The position numbers and the translations under genes are program-made. Of a stretch of 64,000 bases of DNA, positions 34,941 through 46,875 are shown piece by piece. The notes beneath the pieces are model-generated. The model saw only the letters and a program-made list of their open reading frames with translations, ran no database searches and had not been told where the DNA came from. Position 1 is the first letter of the stretch. The number at the start of each line of letters is the position of its first letter. This stretch comes from Avena insularis (Eukaryota; Streptophyta; Magnoliopsida; Poales; Poaceae). The stretch covers positions 351,992,010 through 352,056,009 of the forward strand of contig CM042694.1 of NCBI GenBank assembly GCA_023614405.1. Direction: 5' to 3'.

Positions 34941-36371
34941 ATGACTCGTGGAAACCAAGGAGGGAGCAGCTCATCTTAGGACCCAATGCTGCAGATTCTG
35001 CAGATGCTCATTGCAGACCGTGAAGCTAGTAGGGCAGAGTGCCAAGCAAATCTAGCCACCCTGCAGCAGATCGCCCAGATGGCTCACAACAATCAGAACC
35101 ATGGAAATCAGGATTATCATGGATCCAAACTCAAAAACTTCCAGAATACCAATCCCCCAATCTTTAGCAAGTCTGAAGACCCGCTGGATGCTGATGATTG
35201 GTTACAGACCATGGAGAACAACTTAGAAGTTGCTGGAGTGGATGCCAACGAGAAAGTTCTGTTTGCCACCCACTATTTGGCAGGAGATGCAAGAGCATGG
35301 TGGAACAGCACCCGCACAATGAACCACGGTCAAGTGATGACGTGGGAAGCCTTCAAAGTGAAGTTCAACCACACCCATGTGTCGCAGGGTCTAGTCACCA
35401 GAATGAGAGATGAATTCAGAGAACTAAAGCAAGGTTGAATGATTGTAGTGGAGTACCGTGACAGATTCTTGTCCCTCGCTAGGTATGCACCTGATGAGAT
35501 CAACACGGAGGCCAAGAAGAAGGAGAGATTCCTGAATGGACTGCATGATGAGATGCAGACGGTGCTAGTCAACATTCGTTTCGAGGATCTCGAAGAGCTA
35601 GTCGACTCTGCCATTTAGATGGAGGGGAAGATTAATCAAGAGAACGACAACCGCAAACGTCAGATGATGCACCAAGTTGGATCCAACAGTCACCAGAAGT
35701 ATCGCCCCAACCCGTTTGCCGGAGATGCCCCGCGGAACAATCGACCCCCAATGTCTCGTCCAAGCTACCCCAACTGTAGCGGAGGAAATGTGAAGTCCGG
35801 AGGAAACAACAATAACCACCCCGGCAACTCCAGCAATTTCAACCGTGCACCTCCCAAGCACAACAACAACAACACTGCACCGAGAACTCGAAGCAATGAT
35901 GTGCCTGTTGCAGCAAAAGACAAGTCTCAGATTACTTGTTTCGAGTGTGGAGTGAAGGGTCACTACTCCAATGAGTGTCCCAAGAAGATTGCCGCCACTT
36001 CCAATGTGAATGCCCTAGCTCAACAGCAGCGTCGTGTTCAACCCGGAATACGATTCGCCCTAGGGAACCCTCACAACCGCAACGGCCGTCTCTTCCACAT
36101 GAACGCCGAAGAAGACCAAGAAGCGCCAGATGTCGTGTTGGGTATGTTTTCTGTCCACTCAGTTTTAGCAAGAGTGTTGTTTGATTCTGGAGCATCGCAC
36201 TCATTTGTCACCGAAGAATTTGCATGCACTAGTAAGATTCACCCAACCAACTTGAAGCATGTCATGATAGTTCAAATACCCGGTTCAACCACAAAAGCTA
36301 GAAAAATTTGCAAAGCTGTGCCTATCAGAATACATGGGATAGATTTTTATGCCAATCTAATAGTACTTTGA
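34941..36371 (+). pseudogene. Tekay gag and protease, with stops
   Basis: The ATG at 34941 opens one frame with stops at 34977 (TAG), 35436 (TGA), 35616 (TAG) and 36369 (TGA). Gag capsid region: PPIFSKSEDPLDADDWLQTM, ATHYLAGDARAWWNS, VMTWEAFKVKFNH, FLNGLHDEMQ. A basic Asn-rich linker follows, then one CCHC knuckle CFECGVKGHYSNEC at about 35938, then the aspartic protease signature LFDSGASHSFV at about 36177. Gag forms the particle and protease matures it. Order and spacing are normal for chromovirus Gag-Pol. Confidence 0.9.
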
Positions 36372-36790
36372 ACCAAAGGTTTGGAAGTAGTACTAGGAAT
36401 GGATTGGATGTCAAAGCATAAAGGATTGATTGACTGTGCCAAGAAAGCCATCACCGTGACCAGTAGCTCTGGAGTATCAGTAGAGCATATATCTGAAACC
36501 ATGCCCCGTCAATTCAAGTGCAACAAGAGTCTAGCCCTACCCACCATAGACCAAGTCAGAGTAGTCTGTGAATACCCTGATGTATTCCCAATTGAATTGC
36601 CCGGTATGCCCTCGAATCGGGATATTGAGTTCATTATTGAACTAATCCCTGGAACCGGACCCATAGCTTAGAGACCCTATAGCATGAACACCTCAGAGTT
36701 AGTGGAACTGAAGAAGCAACTGGATGCTATGTTGGAGAAAGGCTTGATTCAACCAAGCGCATCGCCATGGAGATCGCCCGTGTTATTCGT
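36372..36790 (+). pseudogene. Tekay pol: protease end and reverse transcriptase start
   Basis: Continues the gag frame: VVLGMDWMSKHKGLIDC (end of protease) and a linker leading to the polymerase (EYPDVFPIELPGMPSNRDIE, ELIPGTGPIA). A TAG at 36669 precedes [10 protein letters not shown], the first reverse transcriptase block. The frame is cut at 36790 by the solo-LTR insertion and resumes at 46423. Confidence 0.88.
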
Positions 36791-37743
36791 TGATGTCTAC
36801 GCACTTCTATTCTTGTAGACAGTTGTTGGGCCTCCAAGTGCAGAGGTTTGTAGAACAGCAGCAAGTTTTCCCTTAAGTGGATCACCCAAGGTTTATCGAA
36901 CTCAGGAAGGAAGTGGTCAAAGCTATCCCCTCTCAAGCAACCCTGCAATCAAGATACAAGAAGTCTCTTGTGTCCCCAACACACCAAATACACTTGTCAG
37001 GTGTATAGGTGCACTAGTTCGGCGAAGAGATAGTGAAATACAAGTGGTATAGATAATTATAAGTGGTAACGGTGATAGAAAATAGCTTGATGGCGTGGAA
37101 AATACTAAATGCAAACTGAAATAAAGAAGGAAGCAAGCAAACATGTAACAGATCTAATTGCAAACAGTGTATCAATGCTTAGAAACAAGGCCTAGGGATC
37201 ATACTTTCACTAGTGAACACTCTCATATAAATATCTTCTCTTTATGATACTACTCTTAACTACTCTCCGGTTGAACACTCTAAACGATGGTAGGGCTATA
37301 ACATCACACCTCAAAGTAAGCCTTTCCCATCTAGATAACCCCACACTGTCACCTTGAGTACTAGATGGTTCCAACAAACACCAAAATTTCATAAAGACAT
37401 CCAACTCCAAATATAACTCATAATAAGTATTTGTATCTAGCCTAAGTGCAACCATGGTGTGCACGCTGTCACTTTCACACACATGGGGAGAGCAAAGATC
37501 TATTAAAGCACTTGAGTAGCAAGGTAGATCTACTTGATTACAAAGCTCATGATCTCAATAAGATCATGCATAGAGAGAGAGAGATGAACACATAGCTATC
37601 GGTAGAACCCTTAGCCTCGAGAGAGAACTACTCCCTCCTCATCATGGGAATCAGCAATGGTGATGGAGATGGTGGTGGAGATCTATGGAGATGGCTCCGG
37701 GGGCACTTCCCCGTCTCGGCAGGGTGCCAGGACAGAGACTTTC

Positions 37744-37853
37744 TGATATGGGGTGGCCCGATCTTCTCAGTAAGCGGATGGCGATGATGATGGTGGATGA
37801 TAGATAACTAGCGGGTAGTTATGATCTCTCCCGCTCGATCCCTGATGCTAGCC
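37744..37853 (-). repeat. Third, truncated LTR copy (110 bp)
   Basis: Matches the end of the LTR (38241-38350), from TGATATGGGGTGGCCCGATC to CCCTGATGC, and reaches the CTTTC duplication. At 37849-37854 it joins the leader copy through an AGC word shared by both parents. Confidence 0.85.
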
Positions 37854-38240
37854 TGTCGGAGCAAAGTAACTAGTCTCGTGGGTACGTTCCTAGGCACAGA
37901 TGCTGTAGATAGGCTGTGTCTATGGTATGCAAACAAAAGAACGCTATGTGGACTCGGAAAAAAACGATAAATACTTGCGGAAACGGTAACGGTGGGAACA
38001 GCGGAAAACAAGATCAAACCCTAAACCAAGACACAAACGGAAACTAGACTCCTACGAGGAAAACTTGCAGATCGGATCTACGTGAAGATACAATCAGCAA
38101 CTAAAACTCGAAAACGATGCAATCTACTCTATGGCAAATCTTTTTGTAAGGCTTTTTTTGTATAGGACGAAAACACTCTCTAATCTATGGATGGATTTGT
38201 GGATGCTTACCGAGGCAACACTGGAAATCTGATACCAAGA
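37854..38240 (-). repeat. Duplicated primer site and leader
   Basis: Almost the same as 44570-44955, the leader next to the 5' LTR. It includes TGGTATCAGA on the minus strand at 38237-38228. Its presence beyond the 3' LTR shows a former tandem element or an unequal exchange. Confidence 0.85.
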
Positions 38241-39227
38241 TGATATGGGGTGGCCCGATCTTCTCAGTAAGCGGATGGCGATAATGATGGTGGATGATAG
38301 ATAACTAGTGTGTAGCTATGATCTCTCCCGCTCGATCCCTGATGCGAGCGCAATAGATCTCGAACCTTGTAGGATATTCACAACACCATACTCTTGCGCA
38401 CGCAGCCGTGACCACGAACGGTAGTATGCAATCTACTAATTCCCAATGGAACAACAGATCACACTCAATTATAGTTGGTAGATTCGAACACAGGGTAATT
38501 CCAGAGGTTCTATGAAAGAAACAACTCCAAAATAGTTTAACATCGTCTCCCCCCTAACTAGAGGTCGTCCCAAGGCTTATAAGGGCGGCTGGGGCGACCA
38601 GAAACCGAAACTAAACACAAACGACTCAAACTGATACAAACCAACTCGGACCAGATTCGGTCGGCGGGCGGACACTCCGAGTAGTGGTCAGACGGGTCAG
38701 GACACTCCGGGTGAAGTGTGCCGGACAGTCCGGTCTGGCCAGAAACTTTGAAGTTTTTGGGTGGTGTCCGTGTAGTGTCCGAACTAGCATACTGAATGTC
38801 CACGCCAGTTTACCTCTCGACCAGGCCGGACAGTCCGGGTGGATCTGGCCGGACACTCCGGTCGTGTCAAATCTTTTTGCCTTCGTCTTGATGATCTTCT
38901 CTTGCGCCTTCCTCCCGCTCCTCCCTCGCGCATCCTTGGGTGATCATCATGTTGGGCTTCTCTTCTAGCCCTTCTCCTCCTCGCGCCATGCTTGTTTCTC
39001 CAACGAACCTGATCATACATAAATGCATACACTTAGGCAGTATAAAGTTCTCATCAATCAAAGTACCAGATTCGTTTAGGAGTAAATTCACCTGTTGTTC
39101 CAGTAGCTTAGCACGAGCTCTTGTAATAGGTCCAATTCTAATCTCATTGGACTGATTCTTTCTTGCAACAGTTGTAGCATCTTCAGTAGTCATTGGGGTA
39201 GGTGTAATTGTAGGGATGTCCTCATCA
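38241..39227 (-). repeat. 3' LTR of the CRM/Reina-like element (987 bp)
   Basis: Same ends as the 5' LTR. It lies next to the polypurine stretch GAAGGGGGGGAGA (minus strand, about 39228-39240) and is followed on the far side by a second primer site rather than by host DNA. Confidence 0.88.
38660..38865. promoter_or_regulatory. Array of CCGGACASTCCGG near-palindromes in the LTR
   Basis: At least five copies of GGACACTCCG or CCGGACAGTCCGG occur at about 38670, 38700, 38720, 38826 and 38848. The 5' LTR has the same set at about 45386-45592, and the leader has GCCGGATAGTCCGG versions at about 44450-44523. They could bind a dimeric factor; the role is inferred only from repetition and symmetry. 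Confidence 0.45.
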
Positions 39228-40197
39228 TCTCCCCCCCTTCAAAAGGCGTCGACCTCAACGCTCCAAGGTCTTCTCCAACATATGGTGACAAATCAGCAAC
39301 GTTGAAGCTATTGCTAACTCCACCAAACTCCTCAATAGGTATATCGACCAAGTAGGCGTTATCATTAATCTTGGCTAACACCTTGTAAGGACCAGCACCA
39401 CGTGGCTTCAATTTTGACTTTTGAAGTAGTGGGAACCTATCCTTGTGTAGATGCACCCAAACCATATCTCCAGGCGTGAACAACACTTCTTTCCTTGCTT
39501 GATTCCTTGCAGCAGCAATGTTCTTGCCTTTCTTCTCAATAGCCTCTCGAGTCTTCTCATGTATTTTCTTCACATAATCAGCACGTTTTGATGCCTCCAT
39601 ATCAACTCTCTCATGTAATGGCAGAGGTAGCATATCAAGTGGCGTCAATGGCTTGAACCCATACACCACCTCAAAAGGACAAAGTTGAGTAGTTGAATGC
39701 ACAACCCTGTTGTAAGCAAACTCAACATGTGGCAAACACTCTTCCCACTCCCGCAGATTCTTTTTAATCATGGTCCTTAGCAGCTGTGACAATGTTCAAT
39801 TCACCACCTCCGTTTGACCATCTGTTTGGGGATGACATGTAGTACTGAACAGCAACTTTGTTCCTAGCTTTCCCCATAAGGTCTTCCAAAAGTAGCTCAT
39901 GGACTTCACATCACGGTCGGAAACAATCGTCTTTGGTACTCCATGTAATCTCACGATGTCCCTGAAAAACAAGTTAGCAACATGTGACGCATCGTCGCTT
40001 TTGTGGCAGGCAATAAAATGAGCCATCTTAGAGAACCTATCAACTACCACAAATATAGAATCATGACCTCTCTGAGTTTTAGGTAGACCTAGCACAAAAT
40101 CCATACTAATGTCTTCCCATGGAGTAGTCGGTGCAGAGAGAGGTGTATACAAACCGTGAGGCTTCAGCTTAGATTTTGACTTGTGGCATGTAATACA
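38867..40197 (-). pseudogene. CRM/Reina-like integrase core and C-terminus, running into the LTR
   Basis: Core: [64 protein letters not shown] followed by a TGA at 39793-39795 (again an Arg position in relatives). Then PFEVVYGFKPLTPLDMLPLP and FTPGDMVWVHLHKDRFP. Near 39231 a run of seven Gs puts the last codons out of frame; with the shift the reading continues into the LTR as DEDIPTITPTPMTTEDAT and GPITRARAKLLEQQVNLLL to a stop at 38867. No chromodomain is evident. Confidence 0.8.
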
Positions 40198-40925
40198 TCA
40201 GCTCACAAATCTGTACACATCACGCCTCATCTTGGGCCAATAAAAGTGATCAACAAGCATGAGCAACGTCTTCTCACGCCCAAAGTGACCCATCAAACCA
40301 CCAGCATGTGATTCCTGCACTAAGAACAAACGCAACGACGATTCTGGAATACATAGTTTGTTAGCTCGAAACAAATATCCATCATGTATATGATACTTAT
40401 CCCATGCGTTTCTAAGAGCACACAAACGATATGGTTCAGCAAAATCATGGTCAGTTGCATAAAGTGCACAAATAGCTTCTAATCCAGGAATTTTAACATC
40501 AAGATTGGTTAATAGCATGTTCTTCCTAGATAGAGCATCAGCAACAGCGTTCTCTTTTCCCTTCTTATAGTTAATGATGTAAGGAAAAGACTCAATGAAC
40601 TCAACCCATTTAGCTAATCTTCTATGCAAGTTTGATTGAGCTTTCAAGTATTTCAATGCTTCATGATCAGAATGTATGATGAATTCTTTTGGCCACAAAT
40701 AATGTTGCCAAACCTCAAGTACTCTAACAAGTGCATATAATTCTTTATCATAGATAGAATAATTCAAACGAGCACCAGTCAATTTCTCAGAAAAATAAGC
40801 TATAGGCCGACCCTCTTGCATCAAAACGCCACATATGCCTATACCACTAGCATCACATTCAACTTCAAATTGCTTCGAAAAATCAGGTAATGCAAGTAAT
40901 GGTGCAGAAGTAAGCAAAGTTTTAG
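40198..40925 (-). pseudogene. CRM/Reina-like RNase H and integrase zinc region
   Basis: Next frame: [62 protein letters not shown], then the integrase HHCC start ([32 protein letters not shown]). A TGA at about 40198-40200 stops it just before the Cys pair CITC; related elements usually carry Arg close by. Confidence 0.9.
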
Positions 40926-43907
40926 TGTATCAAATGTAATGTCTTGAGCCGCGCCCCATACAAAAGGAACACCTTTATTTGTCAAATCATTTAATGGTGC
41001 AGCAATGGTGCTAAAATCTTTCACAAAGCGCCTATAGAAACCAGCGAGACCGTGGAAACTACGCACTTGACTAACATTCATTGGAGTAGGCCAATTCTGA
41101 ATTGATTCAATTTTAGATTGATCTACCTCTACTCCATGCTTAGAAACAACAAATCCTAGAAATATGACCTTATCTTTTGCAAATGTACACTTCTCAAGAT
41201 TAGCATACAATTTATTATCAAGTAACACTTGCAAAACTTGTCTAATATGAGTGCAATGTTCAGATTCGGTGTGGCTGTATATGAGTATATCATCAAAGTA
41301 AACAACCACAAAACGACCAATAAACTCTCTCAAAACATGATTCATCAAACGCATGAAAGTACTAGGTGCATTAGTAAGACCAAATGGCATAACTAACCAC
41401 TCATACAAACCGAATTTAGTTTTGAAAGCAGTTTTCCATTCATCCCCTGCTTTCATCCGAATTTGATGATAACCACTACGCAAGTCAATTTTAGAGAAAA
41501 CAGTAGCACCACTCAATTCATCTAGCATATCCTCTAAGCATGGAATAGGATGACGATATCGAATAGTGATGTTATTAATCGCTCTACAATCAACACACAT
41601 GCGCCATGTACCATCTTTCTTAGGAACTAAAATAACAGGAACAGCACAAGGGCTAAGAGAGACACGAATGTACCCTTTATCCAGCAACGCTTGTACTTGC
41701 TTCTGAATTTCCTTAGTTTCTTCGAGATTAGTCCTGTAAGGTGCACGGTTGGGAAGTGTGGTGCCAGGAATCAAGTCCACTTGATGTTCTATACCACGCA
41801 ATGGAGGTAAGCCCGCGGGTTCATCTTCTGGAAACACACCCCCAAAGTCCTGTAAAACAGAAGAGACACAAAGAGAAATAGGGGTCATGTCGTTAGAAAC
41901 CAATACCTCGCCCTTATACATGAGCACAAGTGGTATGGTTGTAGGATCTTCACGAAACTCTCTCATATCCTCCTTGGTGGCTAATATCAATAACCCAGGT
42001 ACTCTCTCACTTTTCGTTATATCACTCAATTTAGGCTCAATTACATCAGGAACAACTATTACACAGTCTCGCCGAGTGGTAGTATCTTCCTTCAAGTTCA
42101 CCTCTATCTTTTGGCGAGAATCATTCACAATTTCTTGTGGTGTCATTGGCTGCATAGTAATCTTATTTCCTTTGAATTCCAAGTGATATGTATTGGCTCG
42201 GCCATTGTGTTTCACATGGCGATCATAGAGCCAAGGCCGACCCAATAGTAGGTGACAAACAATCATAGGAACCACATCAAAATCAATAGAATCTTTGTAT
42301 GGCCCTATTTGAAAATTCACACGTACCATATGATTTACCTTCATCTCACCATTGTTGCTCAACCATTGTATGTAGTATGGCTTGGGATGAGGTAAGTATG
42401 TCAAATTCAGTTTGGCACATAGTTCCTTACTTGCAAGATTTCTGCAGCTACCTCCATCAATAATTACCTTGCAAGCTTTGTTTGGTCCAACTAGAGCTTT
42501 TGTTTGGAACAAGTTGCTACGCTGGGATTCCTCAACCGGTTGCACACTAAGTACACGTGAAGATACGACAATAGTGGGTGCATGCTCAGCATATGCATCA
42601 GCACCTTCCTCGCTGTCATCAATATCATCATCAGAAGCTTCATCTCCACTTTCTACTTCACCTTGTTCATTAACAAACATAACCTTGCTATTTGGACAAT
42701 CTTCCTTGTAGTGACCTCTACCTCCACAAGTATGGCACACTACATCACGAGTACATGCAGTAGACATGTTGGAACCTGAGCTAGCAGGAGGAGCAGCGGG
42801 TTTCCGAGCATTAGAACCAAACAAAGGTGTACTTGCTGGTTTGGCCGATGGTAAACGACAGCAATGGTGGTGGCCTGTAGGAGGAGTTGGTCTGGCCGAA
42901 AATCTGCTGGAGGATGGAAAATGAGGGCGTGACTTCGCCTCTTCTGCCAACTGGGATTTGGCCTCTCTAGCATGATGCAACAACTCATTCATGGTCTCAT
43001 ACTTGTGATGACGAACAATGCTCTTGATCGGTAACTTCAGATTGTTTAGGAATCGCTGCATGGTCATCTCAATGGACTCACGAACTCGAGCACGCTGCAT
43101 AAGCATCTCCATCTCCATGTAGTACTCATCAACGGTCATGGTGCCTTGCTTCAATTGCGTCAATTTATCAAAAACTGATCGCAAGTAGTTGGTTGGTACG
43201 AAACGAGCTTTCATGATTTGCTTCATCTCGCGCCAATCCATCACAGGAAGTTCATTGTCCTCCCTCCTATGTTGCACAAGAGCATCCCACCAACGCAAAG
43301 CATAACCATCAAATTCAGATGCTGCAAGCTTGGCCTTCTTATCTTCTGGATAGTCAAATAAGCGCCAGAGTTTCTCAATCTTCAATTCCCAGGTGAGGTC
43401 GTCTTCAGGATCAATGGAACCATCAAACTTAGGAATTGAGAATTTTGCCTTGCCCAAACCATCATCAGTAGCTTGGTTTGGCACACGTTGACCACGCCCA
43501 AGATGGGCAAACCCATGACCATGAACAGGTGCATGGACAGGGGGAATAGCACGTCCCCTGCCAACATGTGGAGCAGCATCAACAGCGCTACCCTCATCGA
43601 AATCATCAAAGGCATCATCATGTTGAGGATCTTCCCTTCTATGCAAGGCGGCTGTCAAAACCTCAATGGACCACTGCAAAGTGGTGACATTGACATTGAG
43701 CGTAGCCACTTGCGTTTGGATAGTATCAACTGTCCCAACATGCTGATCCAATCTCATATTCATATCTTGGAGATTCTTGTCAATGGCATCTGTCGTGTTA
43801 GTAAACACACGTGTCAAGTGGGATTTCAAAGCCTCATATTCACGCCAATTGACGAGCTCCTCATCCTTATTTTTCTGTAACACAACATCATCATCACTAG
43901 TAGACAT
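40839..43907 (-). pseudogene. CRM/Reina-like gag, protease and reverse transcriptase
   Basis: The frame is open from 43964; I prefer the Met at 43907 (MSTSDDD) because the 19 preceding residues are unlike Gag. Order: coiled coil; capsid (KFSIPKFDGSIDPEDDLTWE, ALRWWDAL, VDEYYMEMEMLMQRA); knuckle CHTCGGRGHYKEDC; protease VIIDGGSCRNLAS; reverse transcriptase with [50 protein letters not shown] and the catalytic VVYFDDILIYSH; then VRSFHGLAGFYRRFVKDFS. About 1020 codons without a stop, so the damage is recent. A frameshift near 40925, at the start of RNase H, ends the correct frame. Confidence 0.93.
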
Positions 43908-44942
43908 GATTAGTAGGTTAGTGCAAAAATCAGAATCTGTATGGTGGAAACTCTCACAACTCACTCACAACTAATAAGAAAGGAGATCTTACCATTCCAA
44001 AGTGAATAGAGATGCTCTACCAAAACGAAATCAAAGACTGATGCACGTGATGTGATGAAGTGAATATCAAAGGTATAGAGAACGATCGCAGGGCACACAG
44101 GTTATGTAAAGGTGGAGCTATAGGTTTGGTACCCTATCTACACCGCAAACAAGTCCTAGTGCTGATCGTACAAATACCCAAGAAACACACACAGTGGAGA
44201 TAAACGTGGCAAAGCAACTTATGAAAAGGAATATTGCAATGCACAAGAGAGACGCTAGTAATAGCTCAAATAGAACAGACACAAGATTGCTCAATCTACT
44301 AGTGCTATACACAACAAGGCCTCCAATATTGCACACTTCTATATCTCTTTTTTTTATACTGATTATCTTTTCTTTTTCTTTTTTTTTGATTTTTCAACTA
44401 TATTACTCAATACAAATGAGTACAGCAACGTATAACAGAACTGGGCCGGATAGTCCGGTTGATATGCGCTGGAGACTCTAGTAGGGCCGGATAGTCTGGT
44501 GTGATTCGGCCGGATAGTCCGGTTTTTCCTGTCGAAAATTTTTGCACTTCAAAACCCTAAAGAGCAGCCTGTCGGAGCAAAGCAACTAGTCTCGTGGGTA
44601 CGTTCCTAGGCACAGATGCTGTAGATAGGTTGTGTCTATGGTATGCAAACAAAAGAACGCTATGTGGACTTGGAAAAAAAGATAAATACTTGCGGAAACG
44701 GTAACGGTGGAAACAGCGGAAAACAAGATCAAACCATAAACCTAGACACAAACGGAAACTAGACTCCTACGAGGAAAACCTGCAGATCGGATCTACGAGA
44801 AGATACAATCAGCAACTAAAACTCGAAAACGATGCAATCTACTCTATGGCACATCTTTTTGTAAGGCTTTTTCTGTATAGGACGAAAACACTCTCTAATC
44901 TATGGATGTATTTGTGGATGCTTATCGAGGCAACACTGGAAA

Positions 44943-44952
44943 TCTGATACCA
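44943..44952 (-). other. Primer binding site, initiator tRNA-Met (CRM/Reina-like)
   Basis: Minus strand TGGTATCAGA, three bases inside the 5' LTR end. Confidence 0.75.
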
Positions 44953-44955
44953 AGA

Positions 44956-45953
44956 TGATATGGGGTGGTCTGATCTTCTCAGTAAGCGGATGGCGATGAT
45001 GATGGTGGATGATAGATAACTAGCGCGTAGCTATGATCTCTCCCGCTCGATCCCTGATGCCAGCGCAACAGATCTCGAACCTTGTAGGGTATTCACAACA
45101 CCACACTCTTGCGCACATAGCCGTGACCACGAACAGTAGTATGCAATCAACTAATTCCCAATGGAACAACAGATCACACTCAATTATAGTTGGTAAATTT
45201 GAACACAGGGTAATTCCAGAGGTTCTATGAAAGAAAGAACTCCAAAATAGTTTAACGTGGTCTCCCCCCTAACTAGAGGTCATCCCAAGGCTTATAAGGG
45301 TGGCTGGGGCGACCAGAAACCGAAACTAAACGCAAACGACTCAAATTGATACAAACCGACTCAGACCAGATTCGGTTGGCGGGCGGACACTCCGGTCGAA
45401 GTGGGCCGGACAGTCCGGTCAGACTGGACTCTCCGGGTGAAGTGTGCCGGACAGTCCGGTCTGGCCGGAAACTTTGAAGTTTCCGAGTGGTGTCCGTGTA
45501 GTGTCCGAACTAGCATACTGAATGTCCACACCAGTTTGCCTCTCGACCAGGCCGGACAGTCCAGGTTGATCTGGCCGGACACTCCGGTCGTGGCAGATCT
45601 TTTTGTCTTCGTCTTGATGATCTTCTCTTGCGCCTTCCTCCTGCTCCTCCCTCGCGCATCCTTGGGCGATCATCATGTTGGGCTTCTCTTCTAGCCCTTC
45701 TCCTCCTCACGCCATGCTTATTTCTACAACGAACCTGATCATACATAAATGCATAGACTTAGGCAGTATAAAGTTCTCATCAATCAAAGTACCAGATTCG
45801 TTTAGGAGTAAATTCACCTGTTGTTCCAGTAGCTTAGCACGAGCTCTTGTAATAGGTCCAATTCTAATCTCATTGGACGTATTCTTTCTTGCAACAGTTG
45901 TAGCATCTTCAGTAGTCATTGGGGTAGGTGTTATTGTAGGGATGTCCTCATCA
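44956..45953 (-). repeat. 5' LTR of the CRM/Reina-like element (998 bp)
   Basis: On the minus strand begins TGATGAGGACATCCC and ends CCCCATATCA, next to the primer site. It matches 38241-39227. Confidence 0.88.
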
Positions 45954-46422
45954 CTTTCTGTCCCCCGAATTTCCCCTTCGGTGGCGGTGGCGTTGCGGAA
46001 CTTTTCGTGGATTTCTGATTGACCATTTAGGGTTTTTGCCTCGGGAGGAATATATAGGCGAAGGAGGCAAGGTTGGTGGCCGGCCAGGGGGCCCACACCA
46101 TGCGCTGGCGCGGCCTAGGGTTGCTCGTGCCAAGGGGGGTGGCCAGGCCCTGGCCCTCCTCCGTCTCGTATTCTGGCTCCGTGAGTCTTCCGGTAAAATA
46201 GGAACTTTGGCTTTTGTCCCGTCCAATTCCGAGAATATTCATTTTCTGACTTTCTTGGAACCAAAAATAGCAGAAAACAGGCAACTAGCACTGTGGCATC
46301 TTGTTAATATGTTAGTCCAAGAAATCATATGAAAAGTACTCCAAAGTGTGGATAAAACATAAGAAAGTAGATAAAACCAAGCATGGAACATCAAAAATTA
46401 TAGATACATTTGCAATGTATCA

Positions 46423-46875
46423 TTCATCGACAAGAAAGATGGAGGCAGCCGTTTGTGCACAGATTACAGGAAGTTGAATGATGTCACAATCAAGAACATG
46501 TACCCATTGCCCAAGATAGAGGATCTATTTGATCAGTTGACTGGTGCCAGTGTGTTCTCTAAGATTGATCTTAGGACTGGTTATCACCAACTTAAGATTC
46601 ATGCAACGGATATTCCAAAGACCGCCTTTACCACCAGATATGGATTGTATGAGTATACAGTCATGTCTTTTGGATTAACCAATGCTCCCTCTTATTTCAT
46701 GAATCTCATGAATAAGATCTTTATGAATTTTCTAGATAAGTTTGTCGTTGTGTTTATCGATGATCTTCTTATCTACTCCAAGTCAGAAGAAGACCATGAG
46801 CAACATCTAAGAATCATCCTTGAAACCCTTAGAGAGCATCAGTTGTATGCCAAGTTCAGCAAATGTGAGTTTGGC
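46423..46875 (+). pseudogene. Tekay reverse transcriptase, central part
   Basis: Resumes directly after the insertion with [18 protein letters not shown], then [30 protein letters not shown], and [12 protein letters not shown], where the catalytic YXDD-type box has Ile-Asp-Asp. It ends in a one-base loss near 46875 (around KCEF) that shifts the frame. This is the catalytic palm of the polymerase. Confidence 0.92.

Larger units (their letters stand above)
37744..45953 (-). mobile_element. CRM/Reina-like Gypsy element with an extra LTR remnant
   Basis: TSD CTTTC at 37739-37743 and 45954-45958. On the minus strand: 5' LTR 45953-44956, primer site, leader to about 43970, gag-pol 43907-39228, 3' LTR 39227-38241, then a second primer site and leader copy (38240-37854) and a 110-bp LTR end (37853-37744). 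So it is LTR-gagpol-LTR-partial leader-partial LTR. The lineage is my reading of the pol motifs and of coding sequence running into the LTR; CRM and Reina are not resolved. Confidence 0.85.
36791..46422 (-). mobile_element. Gypsy-type solo LTR in the Tekay reverse transcriptase, itself split
   Basis: Starts TGATGTCTACGCAC and ends with the palindrome GATACATTTGCAATGTATC plus A, that is TG...CA. Flanks are TTCGT (36786-36790) and TTCAT (46423-46427), one mismatch. Its own sequence is 36791-37743 plus 45959-46422 (about 1.4 kb). The minus strand has a leader-like CGCCTATATATTCC TATA element near 46050. There is no primer site or interior, so it is a solo LTR. It resembles 49595-51184. Confidence 0.75.

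Noticed and set aside
42412..42779. Plus-strand frames across the CRM/Reina-like gag-pol
   Set aside because: Antisense shadows of a frame with clear gag, protease and polymerase motifs.
37854..45953. LTR pair starting TGTCGGAG (37854-39227 and 44570-45953) as the true LTRs
   Set aside because: Flanking 5-mers do not match (TAGCC versus CTTTC) and the primer site would fall inside the LTR. Taking TGATATGG as the end puts the primer site next to the LTR and gives a perfect CTTTC duplication.
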